Origin: Gluconobacter frateurii
GTDB taxonomy: Bacteria > Pseudomonadota > Alphaproteobacteria > Acetobacterales > Acetobacteraceae
Assembly (NCBI RefSeq): GCF_002723955.1
Contig: NZ_BEWN01000006.1
Span: 83,469-147,468 of the forward strand
Length of the DNA stretch: 64,000 nucleotides
Direction: 5' to 3'
Position 1 is the stretch's first letter. Every line of letters starts with the position of its first letter. Under the pieces are notes generated by a model. That model ran no database searches and had not been told where the DNA came from. It saw only the letters and a list, made by a program, of their open reading frames with translations. A program made the translations under genes and the position numbers. Positions 26,878-35,838 of this stretch are shown piece by piece.

Positions 26878-28193
26878 AGATTTTCCCATTCCTGGCCTTT
26901 GCGGGCGGCATATTTGCTCTGAGCCACCAGACAGCATTTGCCAATGACGACAAGACTGCCCTGATCGAGGAAGGCCGGTATCTGGCAGCTGCGTCTGATT
27001 GCGCTGCGTGCCATTCGATCAAAAATAAACCGGAATATTCTGGAGGAGTATCTTTCACACTCCCGATTGGTATCATTCATTCCACGAACATCACGCCAGA
27101 TGTGGAACACGGTATCGGCAAGTATACCGAAGCTGAATTTGGTCGTGCGCTCCGTGAAGGGATTCGTCAGGACGGCTCTACGCTCTATCCCGCAATGCCC
27201 TATCCGTCTTACGCGCGCCTGACCGATCATGACGTTCACGCCCTTTACGCGTATTTTCACGAGGGCGTTTCAGCAGCAGCCATCCCTACTCCCGAAAATG
27301 GTATCCGCTGGCCTTTCTCGATGCGCTGGCCGCTTATGTTCTGGCGGTGGGCTTTTTCTCCAGCTCCGGCAAAAGCACAGGAAAAGACCCTGCATGAATT
27401 TGCCGATGCCCAAATGGCCAGAGGAGCCTACCTTGTAGAAGGTCCCGCACATTGTGGAGCCTGTCATTCTCCTCGCGGCCTTACAATGCAGGAAAAAGCT
27501 CTGACCGCGTCAGATGGTACGTCTTACCTTGCGGGGGGCGCCATGATTGACGGGTGGATCCCAACATCCCTGCGTCAGGAAAATCGGACAGGTCTGGGAC
27601 GGTGGAGCGAGCAGGATATTGTCGATTTCCTGAAAACCGGCCGCAATATGCAGGGCGAGAGTTTTGGTGCGATGACGTCAGCCATTGTGCACGGTACACA
27701 GCACCTGACTGAGTCTGACCTGCACGCGATGGCAAAATATCTGCGGGCACTTCAGCCATTCGACCAGACGCAGCCCAACTGGGTCTATGACCCGACTGCA
27801 ACCAATGCCCTTCACAAAGCAGACGTCTCTGCACGTGGAGCAAAATTGTATGTCGATAACTGTGCTGCGTGCCACCGCACGGATGGCAAGGGTTACCCGC
27901 CTGTCTTCCCGCCTCTGGCGGGAAATCCTGTTGTAATGGGAAAAGATCCGGCGTCTCTGGTTCATGTGGTCCAAGCCGGAGCAACATTACCAAAAACCGA
28001 GGCAGCCCCGTCTGCCTTTACGATGCCAGATTTCATGCATCGTATGAATGATCAGCAGGTTGCTGATGTGGTGACGTTCATCCGTCACGCCTGGGGCAAC
28101 AACGCTTCTGCCGTCAGCGCGGAAGACGTTGCGAAACTTCGGAAAGCCATGCCGCCGCGCAATATGGCGGACGGCGACATTTCATTAAACTGA
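26874..28193 (+). CDS. Membrane gluconate/ketogluconate dehydrogenase, tri-heme cytochrome c subunit
   Basis: A 439-residue cytochrome with a signal peptide ending near AFA and three heme c sites: CAACH at residues 43-47, CGACH near 190 and CAACH near 335. It carries electrons from the flavin subunit to ubiquinone and anchors the complex by its C-terminal helix. The ATG overlaps the large subunit stop by four bases (ATGA), and an in-frame start 20 codons upstream would lie inside that gene. The operon ends in the hairpin at 28199-28228. Confidence 0.93.
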   Translation: MKIFPFLAFAGGIFALSHQTAFANDDKTALIEEGRYLAAASDCAACHSIKNKPEYSGGVSFTLPIGIIHSTNITPDVEHGIGKYTEAEFGRALREGIRQDGSTLYPAMPYPSYARLTDHDVHALYAYFHEGVSAAAIPTPENGIRWPFSMRWPLMFWRWAFSPAPAKAQEKTLHEFADAQMARGAYLVEGPAHCGACHSPRGLTMQEKALTASDGTSYLAGGAMIDGWIPTSLRQENRTGLGRWSEQDIVDFLKTGRNMQGESFGAMTSAIVHGTQHLTESDLHAMAKYLRALQPFDQTQPNWVYDPTATNALHKADVSARGAKLYVDNCAACHRTDGKGYPPVFPPLAGNPVVMGKDPASLVHVVQAGATLPKTEAAPSAFTMPDFMHRMNDQQVADVVTFIRHAWGNNASAVSAEDVAKLRKAMPPRNMADGDISLN

Positions 28194-28198
28194 CACTC

Positions 28199-28228
28199 TT
28201 TTGGGGACGGGGAAAACCGTCCCCAAAA
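28199..28228. terminator. Perfect 12-bp bidirectional terminator
   Basis: TTTTGGGGACGG, loop GGAAAA, then the exact complement ending in AAAA. With T-runs on both strands it can stop the plus-strand dehydrogenase operon and the minus-strand phage tail operon, which meet here. Confidence 0.92.
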
Positions 28229-28236
28229 CGCTGCCA

Positions 28237-29493
28237 TTACGGCAAAAATCGATACATCACGCAGCCTGAGAAGCCAGCCCCCCCTGCAGTTGGAGTACCC
28301 TCCACAGCAGCAGAATACGAGCCGCCGCCGCCTGCACCAAAGCGGGTTCCATCACGGCCAGCCTGATTCCCGCAGCGGCCACCGCCGCCCCACGGGCCAT
28401 CTCCACCATAGCCTGCAAAGGTCGAGGCATTACTCTGGCCGTCTCCGCCCCAGCTCCCGGTCTGATTCCAGATCGTCCCTCCGGATGCAGTACCACCGTC
28501 CCCTCCGGCTGAACCCGTGTTGTCATAGAAGAAGCCACCATGGCCTCCACTGGCCTGAAGAAGTGTTTGCCCGTTGTAGCTGACCAGGGATGTTCCTCCT
28601 GTCTGCTCTGAGGCGCCCCCCCGGCCAATCGTGACTCCCAGAACCCCACCGCTGGTAGGGCTAACACCATAGATGCCCCAGGCATCACCGCCTCCGCCGC
28701 CGCCGCCGCCAGAAAAAGATCCGGTCAGCAACGTAGAACTGGACGACGCTCCGCCGCCTCCGCCGCCAATGACACGAAGCTCAACACGCGTTGCCCAGGC
28801 AGGTACGGAAAGAGACGTATCATTGGCCACAAGCTGCATTGGTTCTGCGATCGCACGTAGCAATGTCTGCGTCGCCAGTTCGGGAATAGTTGGCCAGAAC
28901 GCCTGTCCAGGCTGTGGCTGTACACCCGCAAGCGAAGTGACTCCTTGTGGAACCGTCAGCGTATAAAGCGGAACCACTGTGCCCCCTGCGGGAGCCGCAG
29001 GCGCATCCGTTGCAATAATGAAAGACATTCCAGCCCAGCGACGGGTTGGAAGTACGTCACCACTATTGTTCAGTCCTGCCTGCGTCTGGGACGGATTAGC
29101 CGCATTGAAAAATGCAAGAACCGTCTGATCAACATCCTGTTCGGCACAGATCGCAAAAACCGTGTAGCTCGCACCCGTTCCTGGCACAGTGACTGTCACT
29201 GCCGTATCGCTGGAATACTGACATGTGGTTTGCGTCGGATCAGCACGATACCCGCCACCGGCTCCCCCAAAAGCAGTCGCATCCATGATGCCGGGAGCGG
29301 TAATGGAACCTGCACCAATCGTCACAGCCAACGAGGAAGAAGAAGGCGTACAGGCAAGCCCCGATGCTGCTACGACCCCTTGACCATACAGCATGTCAGA
29401 CATATGGCCGATGGCGGCTTTCCCATACTTTCCTACGCGCAGAAGGTCCGTATCCAGCGGGATAGACCCCGCATATACAATCGCCCGATCCAT
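28237..29493 (-). CDS. Phage tail fibre / glycine-rich adhesin
   Basis: The 418-residue last gene of the tail operon. Residues 1-210 resemble a phage structural domain; from about 235 on it is extremely glycine-rich (VIGGGGGGASSSS, then runs of eight glycines) with repeated GGxGG blocks up to the end. This pattern recalls the polyglycine-helix receptor-binding domain of T-even gp38 adhesins, so it probably sits at the fibre tip and decides host range. Its ATG overlaps the gpI stop by one base (TAATG). Receptor binding is inferred from position and composition. Confidence 0.7.
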   Translation of the reverse strand: MDRAIVYAGSIPLDTDLLRVGKYGKAAIGHMSDMLYGQGVVAASGLACTPSSSSLAVTIGAGSITAPGIMDATAFGGAGGGYRADPTQTTCQYSSDTAVTVTVPGTGASYTVFAICAEQDVDQTVLAFFNAANPSQTQAGLNNSGDVLPTRRWAGMSFIIATDAPAAPAGGTVVPLYTLTVPQGVTSLAGVQPQPGQAFWPTIPELATQTLLRAIAEPMQLVANDTSLSVPAWATRVELRVIGGGGGGASSSSTLLTGSFSGGGGGGGGDAWGIYGVSPTSGGVLGVTIGRGGASEQTGGTSLVSYNGQTLLQASGGHGGFFYDNTGSAGGDGGTASGGTIWNQTGSWGGDGQSNASTFAGYGGDGPWGGGGRCGNQAGRDGTRFGAGGGGSYSAAVEGTPTAGGAGFSGCVMYRFLP

Positions 29494-30179
29494 TATTGCT
29501 CCACTCGAACCCAGCCCGTCACGCCACCGGCCGCAGTTCGTTCAATCACTTGATAAATAACCTGTGTGTCAGAAGCCTGCCCCAACGCAGTTTCCAGAAA
29601 AAACTGGCCGCCTGACTGACTGCCATACCGTAATCCGGCACAACCATATCCCACGCCGCCACCACAGGACGGCGATGCTAAAGACGCCTGTGCATGACAA
29701 TCTGCCGCATTCAGAGGCTCGATAATGACAGGCTCCACCCCCGTAACAGCAACCAGCGCGTCCCTCACAGCCTGTCGGGTATTCCGCGGTGCCACCAGAG
29801 AATTCACGATGCGAGCACGATAATCTCTGTCGCCTTCAGATGCTCTTCGAGGCAGCCCATCCACGCCAAAATAATCGGCCGCCAGCATATCGAGAAAGGC
29901 GCCACTCATGGTCGTTAGCCGTATCTGGCTCCGACACTCCTCCATGAGTACCCAGATACCAGTGAGGACCGTCGCGAAACCTGTCAGAATGGCAACAAGA
30001 ACTGGCGCTTCTTCCTCTTCCAGACCCTGCGGAGGAGATGGAAACCAGCCGACAGGAAGAAGCGCACGAAGCCGAGCAGTGAAATCGTCAACAGATCCCG
30101 GTAATGGCCCGGTATCCAGAAGAGCCTTTCCATCCGTAGCCTGCAGAACAAGGCCTTCTTCATCATAAAGAGTAGCCAT
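29493..30179 (-). CDS. Baseplate wedge protein, gpI-like
   Basis: A 228-residue protein resembling phage tail protein I / YmfQ (P2 gpI, Mu gp48) that joins baseplate wedge and fibres. N-terminal LLPVGWFPSP, then a helical segment with TMSGAFLDMLAADYFGVDGLPRRASEGDRDYRARI, typical of the family. A cysteine and glycine-containing insert lies near residue 170. The family usually follows gpJ directly; here one extra gene lies between them. Confidence 0.75.
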   Translation of the reverse strand: MATLYDEEGLVLQATDGKALLDTGPLPGSVDDFTARLRALLPVGWFPSPPQGLEEEEAPVLVAILTGFATVLTGIWVLMEECRSQIRLTTMSGAFLDMLAADYFGVDGLPRRASEGDRDYRARIVNSLVAPRNTRQAVRDALVAVTGVEPVIIEPLNAADCHAQASLASPSCGGGVGYGCAGLRYGSQSGGQFFLETALGQASDTQVIYQVIERTAAGGVTGWVRVEQ

Positions 30180-30181
30180 AA

Positions 30182-31420
30182 TCAGCTTCCAGCCTGAGCG
30201 GGACTCATAAGCGGGATACGATAATCGGATCCATTGATATTGATATGCAGAAATCCACCATCAACAGTTGTTGGGAGTGTCGCACCAGCCCCACTAACGG
30301 GAGACGACATCTGCAACTCACCACCATCAGCCGGAAAAAGTCCCAGATTGGCTGATCCATTTTCTCCCTGTTGAACATACAGACCAGCCGCCTGGCTTCC
30401 TGCACCAGCCTGGACCTGAAGAGCATTATTAGGAGCAGACATGCTCCCAACAGAAAAAAGCGTCTGACCTTCAATATTACTGAAGAGAATTTCGTTATCG
30501 ATGAAATCCTGACGTACCCCTTTTGCGCGTTCCGTGACCGTGGATCGTACAAAAGCGCCGACATTGTTGCCTGCCACTCCAGAAACAACTTCAGGTGTGT
30601 GCCACTCCACAGCATGATTGCGCGCCAGCGAAAGGGCTGAGGCATATCCCGCATCAGTTCCGTCCGTCCCGCGAAGGGATGTCGCACCGAAAACAATTCC
30701 GGTCTGCCAGGCATTCGGATTTGAAACAAAGACTACTCCGGCCGCTGCATCCGCCGTACCAGTCGTCTGCCCCCCACCGGCACCAAGCTGGATCCCGTAC
30801 ACGCCCCCGCCTACATTCGGAGCGTAAGGATTGGACTGACCGACAGCCAGTCCACCAAAGTTGACGGCCTCCAGCTCCATAACAAAGGTCGGCTGATAAT
30901 TCACGCCCGCGAGGCGCCATGCCTCTCCATAATATGCATACGCAGTTGTGGTCGTCGGGGTGGAGGTATCGTCAGCAACGCCCCACGCAGCCACACCGAT
31001 CGAACTTGGTTGGAAGCCAAGCATCTCAGGTGCGGTTTTTGCATCAGACGTGCGGGATGCCGCGACGAAAGCACTATTTCCATACTGAGCAACGGACGCA
31101 CACTGCGCATCCTGTAGTGCCCACGGTCCAATGGACGTTTCAGACATCGTCCGGGACAGCCAGTCATTATTCGACGCCGCTTCACGGTCACTCAGTCCAG
31201 GGTTGGCAGCCGCGTCCCCAATCAGCACACGGTCTGCAAACCGGCTGATTTTCGCGCCTTTATCCTGGTAAAATTCTCCAGTCGGCTTAGAAACCGCAGG
31301 GGCGCCAGCAATCTGGGATGCCGTTGCCGTAACAGTGTGCTGACCGCTGGCATCTGCAAGAACGAGAACTTCGTTTCCGGTCAGCGTTTCAAGTTTTGGA
31401 TATCTATTAAAAACAGGCAT
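30182..31420 (-). CDS. Phage structural protein, probable tail fibre or spike
   Basis: A 412-residue protein from ATG 31420; GGAGG and GGGGAAG precede this start, while the longer frame uses TTG. The N-terminus (LETLTGNEVLVLADASGQHTVTATASQIAG) is of a type common in phage fibre proteins, followed by a beta-rich body with many Gly/Ala/Thr and no enzyme motif that I recognise. It lies between gpJ and gpI, an unusual place. Fibre, spike or decoration protein are all possible. Confidence 0.6.
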   Translation of the reverse strand: MPVFNRYPKLETLTGNEVLVLADASGQHTVTATASQIAGAPAVSKPTGEFYQDKGAKISRFADRVLIGDAAANPGLSDREAASNNDWLSRTMSETSIGPWALQDAQCASVAQYGNSAFVAASRTSDAKTAPEMLGFQPSSIGVAAWGVADDTSTPTTTTAYAYYGEAWRLAGVNYQPTFVMELEAVNFGGLAVGQSNPYAPNVGGGVYGIQLGAGGGQTTGTADAAAGVVFVSNPNAWQTGIVFGATSLRGTDGTDAGYASALSLARNHAVEWHTPEVVSGVAGNNVGAFVRSTVTERAKGVRQDFIDNEILFSNIEGQTLFSVGSMSAPNNALQVQAGAGSQAAGLYVQQGENGSANLGLFPADGGELQMSSPVSGAGATLPTTVDGGFLHININGSDYRIPLMSPAQAGS

Positions 31421-31465
31421 AGTCTTCCCCATCCTCCGCAAATATTCATGCAGGAGGCCTGTCTG

Positions 31466-32605
31466 TCAGTTTTGAGTGACGCTGATCTGAATACTGCCAA
31501 CTGCCAGAGCCTGATCGCCGTTTGCCGGAATATCCAACTGACTGCCGTTGAGACGCACATCAAGAACGGATGTGACCGTTAAGCCAGCTCCCACATATGC
31601 CAGATAGGACAGCCTGCTATAGGCATACCCACTGCCTACGGTCGTACCTGCAATATCCTGTGCAATTGCATTCTGGATTGCTGTAATGGCCTGCTGTGTT
31701 CCCACAGATGCCGGTACAACAACAGTCATGGAAACATTCAGGACTAAAAGAGAGGGCGCTCGCACACCAAATGCAACACCCAGCGCCCTGACCTCATCTA
31801 CAGCGTCATAAACCTGTGTCAGCAGTTGGTCAGAAGGAACGCCGCTGCCATCATTCAAAACAACAGTAAAATAGCCAGAACGTGCGGTATCATCCGCAGC
31901 CAGCCCGTCCCGCAACGAATATGACAGACCTGTCTGAACACCCAAAACAGCATTTCCAACTGCCGCCCTGCTGGCGGACGCTTTCGCTGCCAGCCACAAT
32001 GGAAAGCGAGCCCGAAGCTCCGCGTCCGTTTCCTGATCCGAACCATTCAGAAACGCCGCAGGGTTTGTGACCGTATCAATGCCCGAAATGGCCGTACCCA
32101 TCAGACAGATTGCGCCAATGGGGACATTGCCGATTGCACCGGCAGTCTGACACTGAACCGGAACCGAAATATTCGACACACCAGCCGCGCGTACATAACC
32201 ACCAGCCGTTTCAGACCAGACTGCAAGCGTGCTATCTTTCACCACACTAAAAGACAAACCAGAAACCGTTCGCGCAATCGTGCCAGGCACAACAACAGCC
32301 GATTGCTGGGATGGCGAAAAAGACGACATGGTTAGCAGACCGGTGGAAGATGTTCCCGGAAGGCGTGACATCCCGAAATCCTGGACAAAACTGTCACAAT
32401 CTTCTGCCGTACACGTCGCCAAACGGGTTCGAAGTAAAGTTTGCAACACCAGATACTGCAACCACAGCCCGATGCCGCCAACACTTTCCATCAGCGCACG
32501 AACTGGTGAACCGACAGAAACATCCAGCAATTGCGCACAGGAAGATTGCGCCGTTACCACTGCGGTAGAAACCGTTGTGGCAAACGAGCGAAGAGAAAGA
32601 GACAT
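31466..32605 (-). CDS. Baseplate J-like protein
   Basis: A 379-residue baseplate wedge protein of the gp47/gpJ family. Seen are the N-terminal LDVSVGSPVRALMESVGGIGLWLQYLVLQTLL region, the central DQETDAELRARFPLWLAAKASASRAAVGNAVLGV signature and a beta-rich C-terminus. Such proteins form the six-armed wedge around the hub. The gpW-like gene lies immediately upstream. Confidence 0.88.
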   Translation of the reverse strand: MSLSLRSFATTVSTAVVTAQSSCAQLLDVSVGSPVRALMESVGGIGLWLQYLVLQTLLRTRLATCTAEDCDSFVQDFGMSRLPGTSSTGLLTMSSFSPSQQSAVVVPGTIARTVSGLSFSVVKDSTLAVWSETAGGYVRAAGVSNISVPVQCQTAGAIGNVPIGAICLMGTAISGIDTVTNPAAFLNGSDQETDAELRARFPLWLAAKASASRAAVGNAVLGVQTGLSYSLRDGLAADDTARSGYFTVVLNDGSGVPSDQLLTQVYDAVDEVRALGVAFGVRAPSLLVLNVSMTVVVPASVGTQQAITAIQNAIAQDIAGTTVGSGYAYSRLSYLAYVGAGLTVTSVLDVRLNGSQLDIPANGDQALAVGSIQISVTQN

Positions 32606-32646
32606 TACATCCTCCAGAGGCGCCTGACCGAAGCAGGCACATCTTT

Positions 32647-33006
32647 TTACGAAGAAAAATCCAGGGTCTGCGCTTGCCCGGTGTCAGCATCCACATAGGA
32701 AATCCTGCACCGACACACGCCGTTAGGGTCCGAACTTACATCGACCTCAACAGGGGAATAAGGATCCACCCCTGTATCTTTTTGAACCTGAGTCCGAATG
32801 GCCGCCTGCATTGCAGAAGGAACGACGACGTCCCCAATCATACCTTGCAAGCCAACGCCATAATCAAGCTGCCAGATATAATCCCCGGAGTTTGTCAGTA
32901 ACCGCCGCAAAATACGTTGACGAACTTCTTCCGAACCAGAAACAACAGAAAGCCCACCATTTTCCAGGAGCAGATCGCCACCATAAAAATGCCCGATGGA
33001 ACTCAT
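32647..33006 (-). CDS. Baseplate wedge protein, gpW/gp25-like
   Basis: A 119-residue protein of the gp25/gpW class: RQRILRRLLTNSGDYIWQLDYGVGLQ corresponds to the conserved lysozyme-like wedge core (the LxxxGxW/Y..P/DYG pattern). It nucleates the wedge and contacts the sheath. It overlaps the gpV-like gene by four bases. Confidence 0.8.
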   Translation of the reverse strand: MSSIGHFYGGDLLLENGGLSVVSGSEEVRQRILRRLLTNSGDYIWQLDYGVGLQGMIGDVVVPSAMQAAIRTQVQKDTGVDPYSPVEVDVSSDPNGVCRCRISYVDADTGQAQTLDFSS

Positions 33007-33629
33007 CCTACCGGCCCTCCTGTGGACTGTGTTCCGACGAGATGAATATGATTGTTCAGTGAATGCTCATCGGTCTGGATGTCACCGGAAAAGACCTTCA
33101 GGCCATTTGCAGACAATACGGCCCTAACGCTGCCAACCGTCAGAACAATCTCATCTTGAGAGATGACGAAACTTGAGGTTCCGGCCCCAAGCGTCACGCC
33201 TTTTCGTCCGATCTGGCACCAGCCAGCTTCTGCATTTTCCTGCATGAAAGACGATAAAGCGTCGCTAGCAGGTGGTTCGCCACACCCCGCACGGATCAGC
33301 ATTTCTCCGGGTTGGACAACACTTCCATCCAGAGGCGAGACAGGCGCTCTCACAACAGTGTCGAAAACTGCTCCAATCGCAACAAGATGTTCAGCATCTC
33401 CTTCAATCGGAAGCAGCACAACATGGGTGCCGGGTTCGGAAGGACAGGCAATCCTGAGATCTCCCGCCTGAATCCCTCCAACATCTGCAATCCAACCCGT
33501 CTCTATGTCATCCGGTTGAATTTTGACTTTGATCGCGTGGTTGACAGGATCAACAGCAGACACCACTCCAAAAACAGCATGCGCGCTTCTATTGACCAGT
33601 GCAGCACTGACCATCTGCATTTGTGTCAT
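33003..33629 (-). CDS. Baseplate assembly protein V / tail spike
   Basis: A 208-residue spike protein of the gpV/Mu gp45 type. An OB-fold N-terminus (residues 15-85) is followed by a triple-stranded beta-helix region and an HIHLVGTQSTGGP end whose HxH would bind an iron ion at the needle tip. This spike pierces the outer membrane on sheath contraction. Between the gpD-like hub and the gpW-like gene, as in P2-like phages. Confidence 0.8.
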   Translation of the reverse strand: MTQMQMVSAALVNRSAHAVFGVVSAVDPVNHAIKVKIQPDDIETGWIADVGGIQAGDLRIACPSEPGTHVVLLPIEGDAEHLVAIGAVFDTVVRAPVSPLDGSVVQPGEMLIRAGCGEPPASDALSSFMQENAEAGWCQIGRKGVTLGAGTSSFVISQDEIVLTVGSVRAVLSANGLKVFSGDIQTDEHSLNNHIHLVGTQSTGGPVG

Positions 33630-33632
33630 GCC

Positions 33633-34691
33633 TCACTCTCCCCGTTTGCGTAACACGACATGCTGTACAAAACCCTCTTCCAGCGAAAATCGTGACACAA
33701 CCTGATCCACTCCAAGAATTTCCTCTGCCTGTCCCGACGCAATCCGCATAAATTGACGCGGTCCAAGGCCGATCAGACCAGGCATTGAGACCCGTGCAGA
33801 CACTGCATGAGCAGCTATCCGCTCATATTTTCCACGAGCCAATCGCCGAAGATCTTCCACCCTGCGACCCGGAACCCTAAAACTGTGAAATGTTTTCTCT
33901 GTTACAGGCGCATTTTCTGAGAATGTTTTTCCATCGTAATATAAATGAGTGCTGTTACGCTGCCTTGAATCCCAGGAAGCAAGATGCACTATGACCCCTG
34001 ATGATAACTGCAAATCTCGAGCAATATCGGTCTCGAAAACAATTCCATTTGCATCAATGACGCTCTGGGCCTGATTCGAAGTCTGCATTGGTTGACACAC
34101 CAGCGCCTTCCCATCCGCGTACAGATCGCAAAGCGCCTCGCGCGCAACAGAAAATGCCAGATCGGCTGCAGTCTGAAATCGATGCTGAGAAAGAAAAGAG
34201 CCGCGCTTATGTTCGATTTGCCAGAACTGCCCCAACATATGATCCGGCATATCGGTCGGAAATGATACTCGTGCGTCTAGCCCGCCCGCCTCAGCTAGTA
34301 CGGACAGAAGATCAGATCCAGTATGATTCAACCATGCGTCTTGCACACGCAGATCAATCAATTGTGCCAGAGCATCTCTGCATTCCATTTCGATAACGGA
34401 ATACATCGAAAGAACGCGCACATGATCTACGCGCCCCTGAAAAATCGTGCTCCAATTCGGATTAGCTACCTTTAGATCCCGAATTTCCACAGACACCCAT
34501 GGGGTGACCGTAGCGCCGCTTTCAAACCAGAGTGCAGAACTGCTTACTGACGCTTGACTGCGAACAAAGGTCAGAACTGCAGTGTCACACGCCTCATATC
34601 TATGAGAATCAATTTCGAATTTTTTTAAAAATAATACGGAATTTTCAATCCCGTCCCACAGGACACGAACCTCTAATTGACGATCTGTCAT
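33633..34691 (-). CDS. Baseplate hub protein, gpD-like (late control D family)
   Basis: A 352-residue protein with the size, position and general features of gpD/Mu gp44 hub proteins, which connect tube and spike. Visible are the N-terminal beta-barrel part with FEIDSHRYEACDTAVLTF and the C-terminal domain with GRRVEDLRRLARGKYERIAAHAVSARVSMPGL, a hallmark of this family. Overlaps gpX by four bases (ATGA). Confidence 0.8.
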   Translation of the reverse strand: MTDRQLEVRVLWDGIENSVLFLKKFEIDSHRYEACDTAVLTFVRSQASVSSSALWFESGATVTPWVSVEIRDLKVANPNWSTIFQGRVDHVRVLSMYSVIEMECRDALAQLIDLRVQDAWLNHTGSDLLSVLAEAGGLDARVSFPTDMPDHMLGQFWQIEHKRGSFLSQHRFQTAADLAFSVAREALCDLYADGKALVCQPMQTSNQAQSVIDANGIVFETDIARDLQLSSGVIVHLASWDSRQRNSTHLYYDGKTFSENAPVTEKTFHSFRVPGRRVEDLRRLARGKYERIAAHAVSARVSMPGLIGLGPRQFMRIASGQAEEILGVDQVVSRFSLEEGFVQHVVLRKRGE

Positions 34692-34897
34692 TGTCCCACG
34701 TCATCAGGAAGACCTGACGAACTCTCCGATACAGTTCCTGGAATTTTCAGCATAAGAACTGTTTCAACCCACCCCAGATCAGGATCATTCAGCCCATTGA
34801 AATCCGCGATCCGCCACCACTGGCAAGCATCGCCCAGTTCTTTCGCCGCAACGTGAAACAGAGAAATATCCGCCGAAGTTACGATAATATCTTTCAT
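34688..34897 (-). CDS. Tail protein X, LysM-like
   Basis: A 69-residue protein: LFHVAAKELGDACQWWRIADFNGLNDPDLGWVETVLMLKIP is a LysM-like fold of the gpX family, which links hub and tube. Short genes of this type regularly precede gpD. Overlaps gpD by four bases and follows the 306-residue protein by six bases. Confidence 0.8.
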   Translation of the reverse strand: MKDIIVTSADISLFHVAAKELGDACQWWRIADFNGLNDPDLGWVETVLMLKIPGTVSESSSGLPDDVGQ

Positions 34898-34903
34898 GAA
34901 TCC

Positions 34904-35821
34904 TCACGAATGAACTGCCGGCATTTGTGCAGTGAGGCCTTGTGCCTGTCCGACATACGCGTTCGACCGATTGACCAACCCTCCGACGTCTGCCCCCACG
35001 CTTTGTACGGCTGCATTTCCCATAACAGCGGAGAGAGAAGAGGCATTCTCGATCTGGATATTTTCAATATTCTGGCCAGAAATTTCGAGTGCCGACATCA
35101 ATCCTTGTCCAGAAACACTAAGTTGCTGCGACAAACTATCCAGAACTGTCGAGGCACCTGCCAGATTCGTAGCCCCTTGGCTTAAAGCACTGGTTGTCGC
35201 GAGTGCGTCACTGACTTTGGCAAGAGAGCCACCCGCGCCAACCAATGTGCCCAAAGGCATGAGCTGACCTACAATCGAGCCAACCTGTCCACTTTCGACA
35301 AACAAACCGTCAGACACGGCAGAAATAACATCCGTTAATTGAGTCAAACCGCTGTCAACATCATTTCCCAAAACATCTGAAAGCGTATTTCCTACGGTTG
35401 CAGAACCCACACTTTCTGCTGGTCTTTCAAGAGTAAGCTCATATGAGCAAAGCGCACCTTTCGCTTCATAAGAATAAACGAAGCGTACAATCCAGACTTG
35501 TAGAGCAATGCCCGCCGCAGAAAACACTACAGGCGCGCCACGAACACGCATTTTCTCAATGGCCTGAGCCCGTGCCTGTGCATTCGGTCCAAGAAATTTA
35601 CCTGTGAGCTCCAGACGACCTGGATCATTGCCCAGCGTATCAACAACACGCCCACCACCAGGAAGCCGATGAACCACCATCATCTGGCGGCCACCGACCT
35701 GCAAACGATCCGGAACTTCAATGCCTGTAAGTACCAGATCCCCGAGCATGACGGGCGCCGTTGCTCCCAAACGCCCAACAGAGCCAATGGCATTTTCAAG
35801 TGCAGAGAGCGTCAAGCCCAT
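34904..35821 (-). CDS. Tail/baseplate protein between tape measure position and gpX
   Basis: A 305-residue protein from the ATG at 35821, which has AAAGGAG at ideal spacing; a TTG three bases upstream is less likely. Residues 20-140 (GDLVLTGIEVPDRLQVGGRQMMVVHRLPGGGRVVDTLGNDPGRLELTGKFL) recall the gpU or Mu gp43 N-terminal domain. The rest is Ala/Ser/Gln/Val-rich, predicted helical, with low complexity. The tail domain might take over part of a tape-measure function, but that is speculation. Confidence 0.65.
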   Translation of the reverse strand: MGLTLSALENAIGSVGRLGATAPVMLGDLVLTGIEVPDRLQVGGRQMMVVHRLPGGGRVVDTLGNDPGRLELTGKFLGPNAQARAQAIEKMRVRGAPVVFSAAGIALQVWIVRFVYSYEAKGALCSYELTLERPAESVGSATVGNTLSDVLGNDVDSGLTQLTDVISAVSDGLFVESGQVGSIVGQLMPLGTLVGAGGSLAKVSDALATTSALSQGATNLAGASTVLDSLSQQLSVSGQGLMSALEISGQNIENIQIENASSLSAVMGNAAVQSVGADVGGLVNRSNAYVGQAQGLTAQMPAVHS

Positions 35822-35838
35822 CAATGCTCTCCTTTATT

